Positions 25,169-37,578 of a stretch of DNA of 64,000 bases are shown piece by piece. Below the pieces are notes generated by a model. That model was given only the letters and a program-made list of their open reading frames with translations. It did not search any database and was not told the origin of the DNA. Location: positions 124,001 to 188,000 of the forward strand of contig NZ_JAGGKH010000005.1 in the NCBI RefSeq assembly GCF_017873565.1, read 5' to 3'. The DNA comes from Lederbergia galactosidilytica. GTDB lineage: Bacteria > Bacillota > Bacilli > Bacillales > Bacillaceae_C. A program made the position numbers and the translations under genes. Each line of letters opens with the position of its first letter. Positions within the stretch are counted from its first letter, which is position 1.

Positions 25169-26161
25169 TTGGCGACGATTAAGGATGTTGCTAAGAAATC
25201 TGGTTTTTCCATTGCAACAGTGTCACGCGTATTAAACAATGACGCAAACCTATCCGTTACAGAAGAAACGAGAGAAAAAATTTATGAGGCAGCAGACGCA
25301 TTAAATTATCGAAAAAAGGTTGTACAACCTCTTATTAAGAATATAGCTTTTTTATATTGGTTGACAGATAAGGAAGAATTAGAAGATGTCTATTTTAAAA
25401 CAATGAGAGAAGAAGTGGAAAAATGGGCAGAAAAGTACAATATTGAATTAACAACCTATAAAATTTCTGGTGGAATTAAACAAATCCCAAATGACACAGA
25501 GGGGTTTATTGCAATAGGTGGATTTTCGGATGAGGAATTAAAATATTTAAGGAGTATCACATTATCGGGGGTTTTTATTGACTCTACTCCTGATCCTGAC
25601 CATTATGACTCTGTACGCCCTGACTTAATTCATATTACAGTGAAAGCAATTGATTATTTTCTATCAAAAGGTCATACGGAAATCGGCTTTATTGGTGGTA
25701 CTTATCATGATCCCAATACAGATACGGAAAAAATGGATATTCGTGAACGAAAATTTAGGAGATATATGGAAGAAAAGGGAATGTTGAATGAAAATTACAT
25801 TTTTCGCAATCGGGGCTTTTCTGTTGAAAATGGATATAACTTAATGAAAAAGGCCATTTTAAAATTGGAAGATCAATTGCCTACAGCTTTTTTCATTGCA
25901 TCAGATCCGATCGCAGTAGGGTGTTTGCAAGCATTGAATGAACAGCAAATTGCGATCCCGAACAGAGTAAGCATAATTGGAATTAATAATATTAGTGTAG
26001 CCAAATATGTTTCTCCTCCTCTAACTACATTTCATATTGATATTCATGAGATCAGTAAAAATGCAGTTGAATTACTATTGGAACGTATACATGATAAGCG
26101 GAGAATCGTGAAAACTATACATGTCGGTGCTAGTTTAATTGAAAGAAAAAGTACAATTTAA
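25169..26161 (+). CDS. ganR: LacI-family repressor of galactan utilisation (GanR-like)
   Basis: A 330-residue LacI/GalR regulator, the same length as B. subtilis GanR (LacR). The N-terminal helix-turn-helix with IKDVAKKSGFSIATVSRVLNN is at residues 3-24, followed by the hinge and a periplasmic-binding-like sensor domain (TAFFIASDPIAVGCLQAL, VSIIGINNI). I use TTG 25169: GGGGGGAAA lies 6-7 bp upstream and the protein then begins MATIKDVA as in the family. It precedes the gan transporter and enzyme genes, which it most likely represses. Confidence 0.85.
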   Translation: MATIKDVAKKSGFSIATVSRVLNNDANLSVTEETREKIYEAADALNYRKKVVQPLIKNIAFLYWLTDKEELEDVYFKTMREEVEKWAEKYNIELTTYKISGGIKQIPNDTEGFIAIGGFSDEELKYLRSITLSGVFIDSTPDPDHYDSVRPDLIHITVKAIDYFLSKGHTEIGFIGGTYHDPNTDTEKMDIRERKFRRYMEEKGMLNENYIFRNRGFSVENGYNLMKKAILKLEDQLPTAFFIASDPIAVGCLQALNEQQIAIPNRVSIIGINNISVAKYVSPPLTTFHIDIHEISKNAVELLLERIHDKRRIVKTIHVGASLIERKSTI

Positions 26162-26178
26162 ATAAGCGGAATAACGAT

Positions 26179-26320
26179 AAGCTGGGTCATAGCTAAAATG
26201 GTAAGCTCCAAAGAAGAACAATGCATTGCCTAACGAGGTATATTTGCAAAGTTGGGTATTTGCACGAGAGTAGTTCGGTTTTTTCTTTGGCGATAACATG
26301 CTGACCCAGCTTCTTTTTTT
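26179..26320 (+). terminator. Long branched terminator-like structure after ganR
   Basis: Outer arms AAGCTGGGTCA (26179-26189) and TGACCCAGCTT (26302-26312) pair perfectly over 112 nt and are followed by CT7. Inside, CCAAAGAA (26208-26215) pairs with TTCTTTGG (26283-26290), with a further possible CCTAAC/GTTGGG stem. The T-run after a long-range stem suggests a large terminator or leader-type structure. Confidence 0.55.
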
Positions 26321-26393
26321 GTTTAACTAAAACTTTTATTAAAATTGACGAAAAAAGATTTATTAATTTTACCGAATATGATATATTGTTTTT

Positions 26394-26407
26394 AGTAAAA
26401 CGTTTCC
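26394..26407 (+). promoter_or_regulatory. LacI-type operator (GanR or CcpA cre) before ganS
   Basis: AGTAAAACGTTTCC is a LacI-family half-palindrome around a central CG (AAACGTTT) and also fits a degenerate cre site. It lies 43 bp before ganS, just after a TATATT (26382-26387) that may be the -10. A further inverted repeat CCTATT/AATAGG (26409-26437) flanks the leader and reaches the ribosome-binding site. Confidence 0.55.
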
Positions 26408-26449
26408 GCCTATTTTAGGTAAAAATATTTTAATAGGATGTGTTGATAA

Positions 26450-27730
26450 ATGAAAGGGTATAAAAAATACCTCTATCTTTTAGTTGGACTAGCTTTAAGT
26501 TTGGTATTAGTAGGCTGTGGTCCACAAGATGATGGGGAAGAGAAAGCATCTGGGTCAAAAGATTCAAATAAAGAGTATGACTTATTAGTGTGGGAAGATC
26601 AGGATAAAGCTGATGGGATTGAAGACGCAATAGCGAAATTTGAAGAAGAAAATGACGTTAAGATCAAAGTTGTCGAAAAAGCCTATGCTAAACAGATTGA
26701 AGATTTACGATTGGATGGACCAGCAGGTACTGGACCAGATGTATTGACAATGGCTGGGGACCAAATGGGAACGGCTGTAACAGAAGGATTATTGAAGGAC
26801 TTGAATATTGGAGATGATATTCAATCTATTTATACAGATGAAGCATTATTATCTCAAATGGTAGACGGAAAATTATATGGTTTACCAAAGGCAGTGGAAA
26901 CAACCGTACTTTATTATAATAAAGAACTTGTTTCAGAAGAGAAGTTACCAGAAACATTAGACGAATGGTATGAACTTTCAAAAGAATTAACAGATGGAGA
27001 GAACTTTGGATTATTAGCTTTATGGGACCAAATCTATTATGCACAAAGTGTAATGGGTGGTTATGGTGGATATATCTTTGGCCGTGATGATAATGGGGCA
27101 TATGATCCTACAGATATCGGTTTAAATAATGATGGGGCAATTGAAGCAGCTGAATATATGCAAAAGTTTTATAATGATGAGCTCTTTCCTACAGGAATTA
27201 TTGGAGAGCAAGGAATCAATGTATTAGATTCGCTATTTTCAGAGGGGAAAGCGGCAGCTGTTATTTCAGGACCTTGGAATCTTGAGCCATTCGCGAAAGC
27301 CGGAATTGATTATGGAGTAAAAGCTCTACCTAAACTTCCAAATGGAGAGAATATGAGCGCATTTGTTGGGGTTAAAAGTTATAATGTAAGCTCTTTTTCT
27401 AAGAACCAAGAACTAGCAGAGAAATTTGTAGAATTTCTAACAAACGAAGAGAATTCTAGAACTAGATATGAAGTAACAAAAGAAGTACCTGCAGTGAAGG
27501 CATTAGCCGATGATCCGGTAGTAACAGAAAGTGAAGCAGCGGCGGCTGTAGCAGAGCAATCTCAGTATTCAGAGTTAACACCAAATATTCCAGAGATGAA
27601 CGAAGTTTGGACACCAGTTGATGCTGCATTACAAACAATTGCAACAGGTAAAGCAACGCCTAAGGAAGCATTGGATCAAGCTGTTCAAACAATCAAAGGA
27701 CAAATTGAAGCCAATCATGGTGGACAATAA
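26450..27730 (+). CDS. ganS: Galacto-oligosaccharide ABC transporter lipoprotein GanS
   Basis: A 426-residue extracellular solute-binding lipoprotein of the MalE-like SBP_bac family. The signal peptide ends in a lipobox LVGC (Cys about residue 24), followed by an acidic linker and the bilobal binding domain (GPAGTGPDVLTMAGDQ; VISGPWNLEPFAKAGIDYGV). In the gan operon of B. subtilis the equivalent protein (GanS/CycB) binds galactan oligosaccharides. It is followed by the two permease genes, with a small hairpin in between that could set the higher expression of the binding protein. Confidence 0.9.
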   Translation: MKGYKKYLYLLVGLALSLVLVGCGPQDDGEEKASGSKDSNKEYDLLVWEDQDKADGIEDAIAKFEEENDVKIKVVEKAYAKQIEDLRLDGPAGTGPDVLTMAGDQMGTAVTEGLLKDLNIGDDIQSIYTDEALLSQMVDGKLYGLPKAVETTVLYYNKELVSEEKLPETLDEWYELSKELTDGENFGLLALWDQIYYAQSVMGGYGGYIFGRDDNGAYDPTDIGLNNDGAIEAAEYMQKFYNDELFPTGIIGEQGINVLDSLFSEGKAAAVISGPWNLEPFAKAGIDYGVKALPKLPNGENMSAFVGVKSYNVSSFSKNQELAEKFVEFLTNEENSRTRYEVTKEVPAVKALADDPVVTESEAAAAVAEQSQYSELTPNIPEMNEVWTPVDAALQTIATGKATPKEALDQAVQTIKGQIEANHGGQ

Positions 27731-27751
27731 CCTTACGACTTCATTGTTATG

Positions 27752-27775
27752 GGTGCCAAGTGTTGGCTTGGCACC
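27752..27775 (+). terminator. Intraoperonic hairpin between ganS and ganP
   Basis: Perfect 9-bp arms GGTGCCAAG/CTTGGCACC with a 6-nt loop and no long T-run; probably an mRNA-stabilising or attenuating element. Confidence 0.6.
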
Positions 27776-27820
27776 TGTTTGCAATAAGCCTATGTAATGA
27801 ATAAAAAAGGGGTGGAAGAA

Positions 27821-29077
27821 GTGCCACATCGACAAAAAGCGTTGTTTTTGTCTATAATTCCGGGATTAGGTCAGTTTTACAATCGGCAATGGGTAAAAGG
27901 CCTTCTGTATCTAATCGTCACATTTTCCTTTTTTTGGGCTTTTAAAGATCTGTTAAATATGGGATTTTGGGGGTTATTTACTTTAGGTGAGAAGCTCCCG
28001 CGTGATAATTCAATTTTCTTACTAGCCGAGGGGATTATAGCTGTCATTGTCACATGCTTTGGATTAGGTATCTATTACTTGAATTTACGAGATGCCTATA
28101 AAAATGGAAAATTACGAGACGAGAAAACACCATTAGGATCGTTAAAGGAACAGTATCATAATTTAGTGACTCAAGGTTATCCTTATCTGATTACGGGTCC
28201 CTCATTATTCATCCTAATCTTTGCTGTTATCTTTCCAATTTTATTTAGCTTTTTATTAGCTTTTACAAACTATGATTTATATCATTCTCCGCCAGCACAA
28301 TTAGTCGATTGGGTTGGATTTGAAACATTTGCAAAGATATTTACAGTAGATATATGGCGCTCCACTTTTTTTGATGTATTAGGATGGACGATTATCTGGA
28401 CTGTGGTTGCCTCTACTTTGCAAGTGAGTTTAGGAATCATTTTGGCTGTTATTGTCAATCAAAAAGATTTAAGATTTAAAAAGTTTATTCGCACAGTATT
28501 GATTTTGCCGTGGGCAGTCCCTGGCTTTGTGACAATTTTAATCTTTGCCGGGTTATTTAATGATAGTTTCGGTGCGATTAATAATGATATTTTAGCAGCG
28601 TTAGGCATTGATGCGATTCCATGGATGACGAATGCAACTTGGTCAAAAGTAGCTTTGATCTTTATGCAAGGCTGGTTGGCATTTCCTTATATTTTTATTG
28701 TGACAACAGGTGTCTTGCAATCGATTCCGCAAGATCTATATGAGGCAGCAACGATCGACGGGGCTTCGGCCTTTGCGAAATTCAAAAAGATTACGATGCC
28801 ATTAGTGTTAACATCGATCGCGCCAATTGTGATTACGCAATACACATTCAACTTTAATAATTTTAATATTATATATCTCTTCAATGGTGGAGGGCCGGCT
28901 ACACCGGGCTCGACAGCTGGTGGAACAGATATTTTAGTCTCTTGGATTTATAAATTAACCATGAAGTCAAGCCAATATTCTCTTGCGGCTGCGTTGACTA
29001 TCTTACTATCAACTTTTGTTATTTTGATAGCATTATGGCAATTTAGACGCACGAATTCATTTAAAGAGGGGGCTTAA
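27821..29077 (+). CDS. ganP: Galacto-oligosaccharide ABC transporter permease GanP
   Basis: A 418-residue MalF-type permease, the same length as B. subtilis GanP. An N-terminal segment SIIPGLGQFYNRQWVKG and two to three extra helices precede the conserved permease core; the EAA loop is EAATIDGASAFAKFKKITMPL-like (about residues 308-328) and couples to the ATPase. No ATPase gene lies in the operon; a shared MsmX-type ATPase elsewhere is expected, as in B. subtilis. GTG 27821 was chosen because GGGGTGG is 5 bp upstream; the ATG at 27797 has no ribosome-binding site. Confidence 0.9.
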   Translation: MPHRQKALFLSIIPGLGQFYNRQWVKGLLYLIVTFSFFWAFKDLLNMGFWGLFTLGEKLPRDNSIFLLAEGIIAVIVTCFGLGIYYLNLRDAYKNGKLRDEKTPLGSLKEQYHNLVTQGYPYLITGPSLFILIFAVIFPILFSFLLAFTNYDLYHSPPAQLVDWVGFETFAKIFTVDIWRSTFFDVLGWTIIWTVVASTLQVSLGIILAVIVNQKDLRFKKFIRTVLILPWAVPGFVTILIFAGLFNDSFGAINNDILAALGIDAIPWMTNATWSKVALIFMQGWLAFPYIFIVTTGVLQSIPQDLYEAATIDGASAFAKFKKITMPLVLTSIAPIVITQYTFNFNNFNIIYLFNGGGPATPGSTAGGTDILVSWIYKLTMKSSQYSLAAALTILLSTFVILIALWQFRRTNSFKEGA

Positions 29078-29080
29078 CAG

Positions 29081-29929
29081 ATGGTAAGTGTAAAAAGAAG
29101 TAAATTCTTTCGACTTTTTTTCTCTTATTTAATCTTGGGTTTTATGATGGTCATCATTATCTACCCCCTCTTATGGACAGTGGGAGCTAGTTTTAACCCA
29201 GGGAATAGTTTAGTAAGTACATCAATGATTCCTAAAAATCCGACATTAGATCATTATCGAGAATTATTTGCTGGAAAACAGAGCTTGCAGTATGTTCAAT
29301 GGTTTAAAAACTCGATAAAGATAAGTATTTTTACGATGATTGGTACATTGATTAGTGTCGCGTTTACAGGTTATGCTTTTTCGCGCTTTCGCTTTAAGGG
29401 GCGCAAAAACGGCCTTACATTATTTTTGCTCTTACAAATGATCCCACAATTTTCTGCATTGGTTGCTTTATTTGTACTAGCTCAATTATTAGGAATGATG
29501 AACAGTCATTGGCTATTAATCTTCTTATATATCGGTGGGCAAATCCCTATGAATACCTACTTATTAAAGGGGTACATGGATACCATTCCAATAGATTTAG
29601 ATGAAAGCGCAAAAATTGATGGGGCAAGTAATACACGAATCTTCTTCCAAATTATTCTGCCTTTGTCGAAGCCAATGCTTGCTGTTGTGGCGATGAATGG
29701 TTTTACAGGACCATTGGGAGATTTTGTATTATCGTCAACGATTTTAAGAACACCTGAATCTTATACTCTTCCTATCGGATTATATAATTTAGTTAATGAT
29801 GTAATGGGGGCAAGCTATACAACGTTTGCTGCAGGTGCAATTTTGATTAGTATTCCAATTGCTCTTCTCTTTGTCTTATTACAGAAGAATTTTGTCAATG
29901 GTTTGACAGCAGGTGGAACAAAGGGCTAG
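29081..29929 (+). CDS. ganQ: Galacto-oligosaccharide ABC transporter permease GanQ
   Basis: A 282-residue MalG-type permease (B. subtilis GanQ 283 aa) with six helices and the EAA loop ESAKIDGASNTRIFFQIILPL-like near residues 185-205. It forms the channel with GanP. The start lies 4 bp after the ganP stop, within the ribosome-binding sequence AGAGGGGG, so the two are translationally coupled. Confidence 0.92.
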   Translation: MVSVKRSKFFRLFFSYLILGFMMVIIIYPLLWTVGASFNPGNSLVSTSMIPKNPTLDHYRELFAGKQSLQYVQWFKNSIKISIFTMIGTLISVAFTGYAFSRFRFKGRKNGLTLFLLLQMIPQFSALVALFVLAQLLGMMNSHWLLIFLYIGGQIPMNTYLLKGYMDTIPIDLDESAKIDGASNTRIFFQIILPLSKPMLAVVAMNGFTGPLGDFVLSSTILRTPESYTLPIGLYNLVNDVMGASYTTFAAGAILISIPIALLFVLLQKNFVNGLTAGGTKG

Positions 29930-29974
29930 GCAGGGGTTTATTACTAAGAAATGAATTGTTAAAGGAGAATAAAC

Positions 29975-32041
29975 ATGACTAAACTAGATAGAACCTATGT
30001 TACAGAAGCAAAATATATGCTTCATGGGGGGGATTATAACCCAGACCAATGGTTAAATAGACCAGAAATTTTAGAAGATGATATTCGCCTAATGAAATTA
30101 GCACATACAAATGCCTATTCTATTGGGATGTTTTCGTGGAGCTCGCTTGAACCAGAAGAAGGACGCTATGAGTTTGAGTGGTTGGATCAAGTGTTTGACC
30201 GCATTCATAAAAATGGTGGAAAAATTGCCTTAGCAACACCAAGTGGCGCTCGTCCTGCCTGGTTATCACAAAAATACCCTGAGGTTCTACGAGTTGATAA
30301 AAATCGAATGAAGCAATTACATGGTGGACGTCATAATCATTGTTTCACTTCGGAAGTGTACCGGGAAAAAACGCAAAAAATGAACCGGATTTTAGCAGAA
30401 AGATATGGTAACCATCCTGCCCTTTTTATGTGGCATGTTTCTAACGAATACGGTGGAGAGTGTCATTGCGACCATTGCCAAAATGCTTTCCGTAATTGGC
30501 TTAAAGAGCAATACAATCATGATTTAAACTCGCTAAACGAAGCATGGTGGGGACCATTCTGGAGTCATTCATTTAATGATTGGTCGCAAATCGAATCCCC
30601 ATCCCCAATTGGAGAAAATGCAGTACATGGTCTAAATCTGGATTGGCGCCGCTTTGTTACGGACCAAACAATTTCATTTTATGAAAATGAAATTGTCCCA
30701 TTACGCGAAATTACACCTAATATTCCAGTAACAACTAACTTTATGGCTGATACAGATGACTTAATCCCGTTTCAAGGTTTAGATTATAGTAAATTTGCTA
30801 AACATGTTGATGTTTTAACATGGGATGCTTATCCTGCTTGGCATAATGATTGGGAGGAAACGGCAGATTTGGCAATGAAAGTTGGGTTTATCGATGATTT
30901 GTATCGTAGTTTAAAGCAGCAGCCATTTTTATTATTAGAATCTACACCAAGTGCAGTAAATTGGCACAAAGTGAATAAAGCGAAGCGTCCAGGAATGCAT
31001 TTACTATCTTCAATGCAGATGGTTGCGCACGGTTCAGATAGCGTGATGTATTTCCAATGGCGAAAATCCCGGGGATCTTCAGAGAAATTTCATGGGGCCA
31101 TTGTAGACCATGATAATAGTACTGAAAACCGCGTATTTAAAGAAGTTGCAAAAGTAGGTCAGTCTTTAGAAAAACTGACTGAAGTGACAGGAACGAACAG
31201 ACCGGCAAAAGTTGGAATCTTATATGATTGGGATAATAATTGGGCGTTAAATGATGCACAAGGGTATGGCTTGGAAACGAAGCGATATCCGCAAACATTG
31301 CAACAACATTATCGGACATTCTGGGAAAAAGATATTCCTGTTGATGTAATTACAAAAGAACAGGATTTCTCATCCTATCAATTAATCGTAGCACCGATGC
31401 TTTATCTAGCCAGCAAAGAGACGCTTGCTCGCTTGAAGACATTTGTAGCTAATGGTGGTACGCTCGTGATGACCTATATTAGTGGAATTGTGAATGAGCA
31501 TGATTTGACCTATACAAGTGGGTGGCCACAAGATTTACAGGATATCTTTGGAATGCAGCCAGTCGAAACTGATACGCTTTATCCGAAAGATAAAAATTAT
31601 GTGACTTACCAAGGTAAGCATTATCTGTTGAAGGACTATGCGACGGTCTTGGAGCTGAACACAGCCAATTCGGAAGGGATTTATAAAGAAGACTTTTATG
31701 CTAATACTCCGGCGATTACAAGCCATAGTTATGAAAAAGGAAAGACATATTATATTGGTGCAAGATTAGATGCTGAATTCCATTTTGATTTCTATAGTCG
31801 CCTAATTGAAGATCTTTCCCTCCAGCCTGCTTTTTCAGTGAAGCATGGAAAAGGGGTTTCTGTACAGACTAGACAGGATAAGGAGCATGATTATGCTTTT
31901 ATTATGAACTTCACAGAAGAAAGACAAACTATTACTCTACCTTCTAAGGGAACGGATTTATTATCTGGAGATGAACTAGAGGGAGAGCTTATCCTAAATA
32001 AATACGAAGTAAGAGTAATTAAAGCTCCAAGAAATAGTTAA
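29975..32041 (+). CDS. ganA: GH42 beta-galactosidase GanA
   Basis: A 688-residue family 42 glycoside hydrolase (B. subtilis GanA 687 aa) without signal peptide, so cytoplasmic. The acid/base Glu is E158 in HVSNEYGGE and the nucleophile E322 in LLESTPSAVNW. Zinc-site cysteines C123, C163, C165 and C168 are all present. A trimerisation domain and a C-terminal beta domain follow the TIM barrel. It hydrolyses galacto-oligosaccharides delivered by GanSPQ. AAAGGAG precedes the ATG; a strong terminator follows the gene. Confidence 0.95.
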   Translation: MTKLDRTYVTEAKYMLHGGDYNPDQWLNRPEILEDDIRLMKLAHTNAYSIGMFSWSSLEPEEGRYEFEWLDQVFDRIHKNGGKIALATPSGARPAWLSQKYPEVLRVDKNRMKQLHGGRHNHCFTSEVYREKTQKMNRILAERYGNHPALFMWHVSNEYGGECHCDHCQNAFRNWLKEQYNHDLNSLNEAWWGPFWSHSFNDWSQIESPSPIGENAVHGLNLDWRRFVTDQTISFYENEIVPLREITPNIPVTTNFMADTDDLIPFQGLDYSKFAKHVDVLTWDAYPAWHNDWEETADLAMKVGFIDDLYRSLKQQPFLLLESTPSAVNWHKVNKAKRPGMHLLSSMQMVAHGSDSVMYFQWRKSRGSSEKFHGAIVDHDNSTENRVFKEVAKVGQSLEKLTEVTGTNRPAKVGILYDWDNNWALNDAQGYGLETKRYPQTLQQHYRTFWEKDIPVDVITKEQDFSSYQLIVAPMLYLASKETLARLKTFVANGGTLVMTYISGIVNEHDLTYTSGWPQDLQDIFGMQPVETDTLYPKDKNYVTYQGKHYLLKDYATVLELNTANSEGIYKEDFYANTPAITSHSYEKGKTYYIGARLDAEFHFDFYSRLIEDLSLQPAFSVKHGKGVSVQTRQDKEHDYAFIMNFTEERQTITLPSKGTDLLSGDELEGELILNKYEVRVIKAPRNS

Positions 32042-32057
32042 TTGAAATAAGCAATTT

Positions 32058-32101
32058 AACATCCATTCCATCCAAGCACACCTATGGAATGGATGTTTTT
32101 C
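32058..32101 (+). terminator. Intrinsic terminator after ganA
   Basis: Perfect 14-bp arms AACATCCATTCCAT/ATGGAATGGATGTT with a 12-nt loop and a T5-6 tail. It separates ganA from ganB, so ganB probably has its own promoter or depends on read-through. Confidence 0.88.
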
Positions 32102-32153
32102 TAAAAAAGGTTAAGGTTAAATGGTAAATGTTAGAGAGCATTAAATGAAATAA

Positions 32154-34976
<2,823 letters not shown>

Positions 34977-35037
34977 AAACCTAATTATAGAAAAAACAAA
35001 GGTATAAACTGTAAATCTTATCGTTTAGGATGATAAA

Positions 35038-35074
35038 CAGGGGGAGCGAATCTAGCTCCCCCTGACTATTTTTT
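35038..35074. terminator. Bidirectional terminator between ganB and a convergent methyltransferase gene
   Basis: Perfect 10-bp arms CAGGGGGAGC/GCTCCCCCTG, 7-nt loop, then ACTATTTTTT. The T-run doubles as the last Lys codons of the minus-strand gene. Confidence 0.85.
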
Positions 35075-35833
35075 AATTCCTACCACTCGTATTCTTTTAT
35101 AATCTGCTAGCCAATGTCCGTTTTGGAACATTGTTGCCTGCAAATGATCCTCTGTAGCTATGATAAGCTGATCCTTTACATTATTAGTTAATCCTTGAAA
35201 AAAGGAATCACCAAACATGTTTAGCCAGTTTCTTAATCCATCTTTTCCTTCTAAAGGAGTTGGACGCTCAAAATACTGAGCAAAAGTTACGTGGAAGCCG
35301 AATTTCTCCATTAAAGTAGTGTATTCTCCGATGCTAGGGAAATACCAGGGAATTCGATTGGCACCTTCCTCGATGCCATACTTTTGAAACTGAAGAAGTA
35401 ATGCATCAACAATTTGTTTAACATTCCCTTTCCCGCCAAATTCTGCAATTAAGCGCCCGCCGGGAACCAATGCTTTATATATACAGGACAGGACTTCATC
35501 AGGAGTTTTAATCCAGTGTAAAGCTGCATTAGAGAAAACTGCATCGAACTCATGCCTATAAGGAAGTGCACATGCGTCTTCTACTTTAAACGGTATATGT
35601 GGATATTTCCTTATAGCTTCTTTAATCATGTTAGGGGAATAATCTACACCAATAACTTGAGCTCCTAAAGCAGTAATTTGACTAGCTAAATTTCCAGTTC
35701 CACAACCTAAATCTAATATTCTTTCCCCAGCCTTTGGGGCTAGTAATTCTATAATACTTTCCCCAAATTTTGATACAAATGAATGATTTTCGTCATATAA
35801 AGTAGAATTCCATATATCATAAGAGTCCTTCAA
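35066..35833 (-). CDS. Class I SAM-dependent methyltransferase (trans-aconitate methyltransferase-like)
   Basis: A 255-residue Rossmann methyltransferase. Motif I LDLGCGTGNLA is at about residues 41-51, followed by IGVDYSPNMI, DAVFSNAALHWI and GGRLIAEFGGKGN. This pattern resembles the Tam/UbiE-like group in Bacilli; the substrate is unknown. TTG 35833 is the start, with AAAGGAGG 9 bp upstream. Its stop codon overlaps the shared terminator with ganB, and it is divergent from the LysR gene. Confidence 0.85.
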   Translation of the reverse strand: MKDSYDIWNSTLYDENHSFVSKFGESIIELLAPKAGERILDLGCGTGNLASQITALGAQVIGVDYSPNMIKEAIRKYPHIPFKVEDACALPYRHEFDAVFSNAALHWIKTPDEVLSCIYKALVPGGRLIAEFGGKGNVKQIVDALLLQFQKYGIEEGANRIPWYFPSIGEYTTLMEKFGFHVTFAQYFERPTPLEGKDGLRNWLNMFGDSFFQGLTNNVKDQLIIATEDHLQATMFQNGHWLADYKRIRVVGIKK

Positions 35834-35948
35834 CTGTTTTTTCCTCCTTTTCCTTCGTGTAATGAAATTATATCGATTTAGTTCTATAATGAAAATAAAC
35901 GTTTTTACCAGAAGTTAATAACGATCTGTTATCGGAGTGGGTGGAACT

Positions 35949-36824
35949 ATGGAGATAAAATGGATTCAAACCTTTTTGATTGCTGCCCAATATGGAAACT
36001 TCAGGAAGGCATCAGAAGAACTGTATTTGACCCAACCAGCGGTGTCTAAACATATTCGACAATTAGAAAAAAACCTTCAGACAACTTTATTTACAAGGGA
36101 GAGAAAGGGAGTGACCCTTTCCGCCGCAGGACTTGCATTTCTCCCGATTGCACAGAAGATCATCAAGGCGTTTGAGCAGGGGATGGGTGAATTTGAATCA
36201 TGGAAGCAAGGATATAAACGTAAGCTTGTAATAGCAACCGCACCACAAATTACTTCCTCTTTTTTGCCCTCCTTATTGCGACTATTTATGGAAAGGCATC
36301 CAGAAATAGAAGTGATGATTCATGTCCAGAAATCATATGATATTGGCGGAGAGGTAAGTTCGGGGAGAGTGGATATAGGCTTAACAAGAATTCAACCGAT
36401 TCAATCAAACATACGTTGCGAGATGATTCATGAAGAGCGAGTGCTCTTAGTAGGGAGTCCAATGATGGAAAAAAGTAAGGATGTGAATGAAAGTGATGTT
36501 TTACAGACTTATCGAATAATCACGGATAATCACCCAGACTATTGGGATGATTTATTACCGTTAATTAAAAACTTTTATCCCCATGTCCAAACTATGCCGG
36601 TTCATCAAGTAGAAGGAACAAAGCGATTTATTAGGGAGGGTCTTGGTGTATCCTATTTACCGTATTCCATGGTAAAAGCTGAATTAGAATTAGAAGAGCT
36701 AATGGAGATTTCACCTATTCATATTCAACCGCCGATTTCTAAAACTTACCTTATTTCACAAGTAGACACAGAGGAGTCGCAATTATTTACGCAATTTTTA
36801 AAAGAAACGGTAGCGACGTTATAG
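35949..36824 (+). CDS. LysR-family transcriptional regulator
   Basis: A 291-residue LTTR. The N-terminal winged helix-turn-helix (FRKASEELYLTQPAVSKHIRQLE, about residues 17-39) is followed by a linker helix and a substrate-binding domain (residues 90-290) with VDIGLTRIQP. It resembles the CcpC/CitR-like subgroup by its N-terminal MEIKWIQTF. ATG 35949 follows GGAGTGGGTGG; the upstream GTG 35937 is inside that site. Targets cannot be told; the divergent methyltransferase gene is one candidate. Confidence 0.9.
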   Translation: MEIKWIQTFLIAAQYGNFRKASEELYLTQPAVSKHIRQLEKNLQTTLFTRERKGVTLSAAGLAFLPIAQKIIKAFEQGMGEFESWKQGYKRKLVIATAPQITSSFLPSLLRLFMERHPEIEVMIHVQKSYDIGGEVSSGRVDIGLTRIQPIQSNIRCEMIHEERVLLVGSPMMEKSKDVNESDVLQTYRIITDNHPDYWDDLLPLIKNFYPHVQTMPVHQVEGTKRFIREGLGVSYLPYSMVKAELELEELMEISPIHIQPPISKTYLISQVDTEESQLFTQFLKETVATL

Positions 36825-36915
36825 TAAAACAAATTATATCTTGTGCTGTTAATATTTTCAGAATAGAGTGTTATTTAATGGGTAGCTTAGCTATCATGAA
36901 AGGATGGAGTTTTTA

Positions 36916-37572
36916 ATGCTAAAAGCCGTGATATTTGATTTGGATGGGACATTATTGAATCGCCAAGCATCTGTAGAAAGTTTTGTTCAAGGCCAATATG
37001 AACGCTTATTTGAGTCTGTCAGTCATATACCAAAGGAACAATATATAGCCAGATTCATAGAACTCGATAATCATGGCTACGTATGGAAAGACAAAGTCTA
37101 TCAACAACTGGTTAAGGAATTATCGATTCAAGCGTTAACTTGGCAAGAACTGTTATCTGATTATATCGATCACTTCCATACACATTGTGTAGCATTTCCG
37201 AACTTAATTCCAATGCTTGAACAATTGCAGAATCAATATTCGCTTGGAATGGTTACGAACGGAAAAGGAAGATTTCAGATGCAAAACATCCAGGCTCTCC
37301 ACATTGAGTCCTATTTTAGCTCTATTCTTATATCTGAATACGAGGGATTGAGCAAGCCAGATCCTGCAATTTTTCAAAAGGTTGCCTTTCAATTGGGGCT
37401 TTCTCCAAGTGAATGCATTTATGTAGGAGATCATCCCATTAATGATATCAAAGGAGCGCAAGCTGTTGGCATGAAAGCTATGTGGAAAAAGGATACTTTT
37501 TTTGACGAGCCTGAAGCAGAATATGTTGTCGAGCATTTGAAGGAGATTCCACTTTTATTAGGGAGGAATTAG
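36916..37572 (+). CDS. HAD-superfamily hydrolase (subfamily IA)
   Basis: A 218-residue HAD phosphatase. Motif I is DLDGTLL (nucleophile Asp at residue 8), motif II MVTNG, motif III the Lys in LSKPDPAIF, and motif IV GDHPINDI; all are intact. The cap inserted after motif I is helical (about residues 15-85). Such enzymes dephosphorylate small metabolites; the substrate is unknown. ATG 36916 has GGATGGAG upstream. The nucleotidyltransferase-like gene starts 6 bp after it, so they form an operon. Confidence 0.9.
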   Translation: MLKAVIFDLDGTLLNRQASVESFVQGQYERLFESVSHIPKEQYIARFIELDNHGYVWKDKVYQQLVKELSIQALTWQELLSDYIDHFHTHCVAFPNLIPMLEQLQNQYSLGMVTNGKGRFQMQNIQALHIESYFSSILISEYEGLSKPDPAIFQKVAFQLGLSPSECIYVGDHPINDIKGAQAVGMKAMWKKDTFFDEPEAEYVVEHLKEIPLLLGRN

Positions 37573-37578
37573 GCTAAA

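Noticed and set aside
26162-26449. T-box leader
   Set aside because: The conserved T-box sequence AGGGTGGNACCGCG is absent and the downstream gene is a sugar-binding protein.
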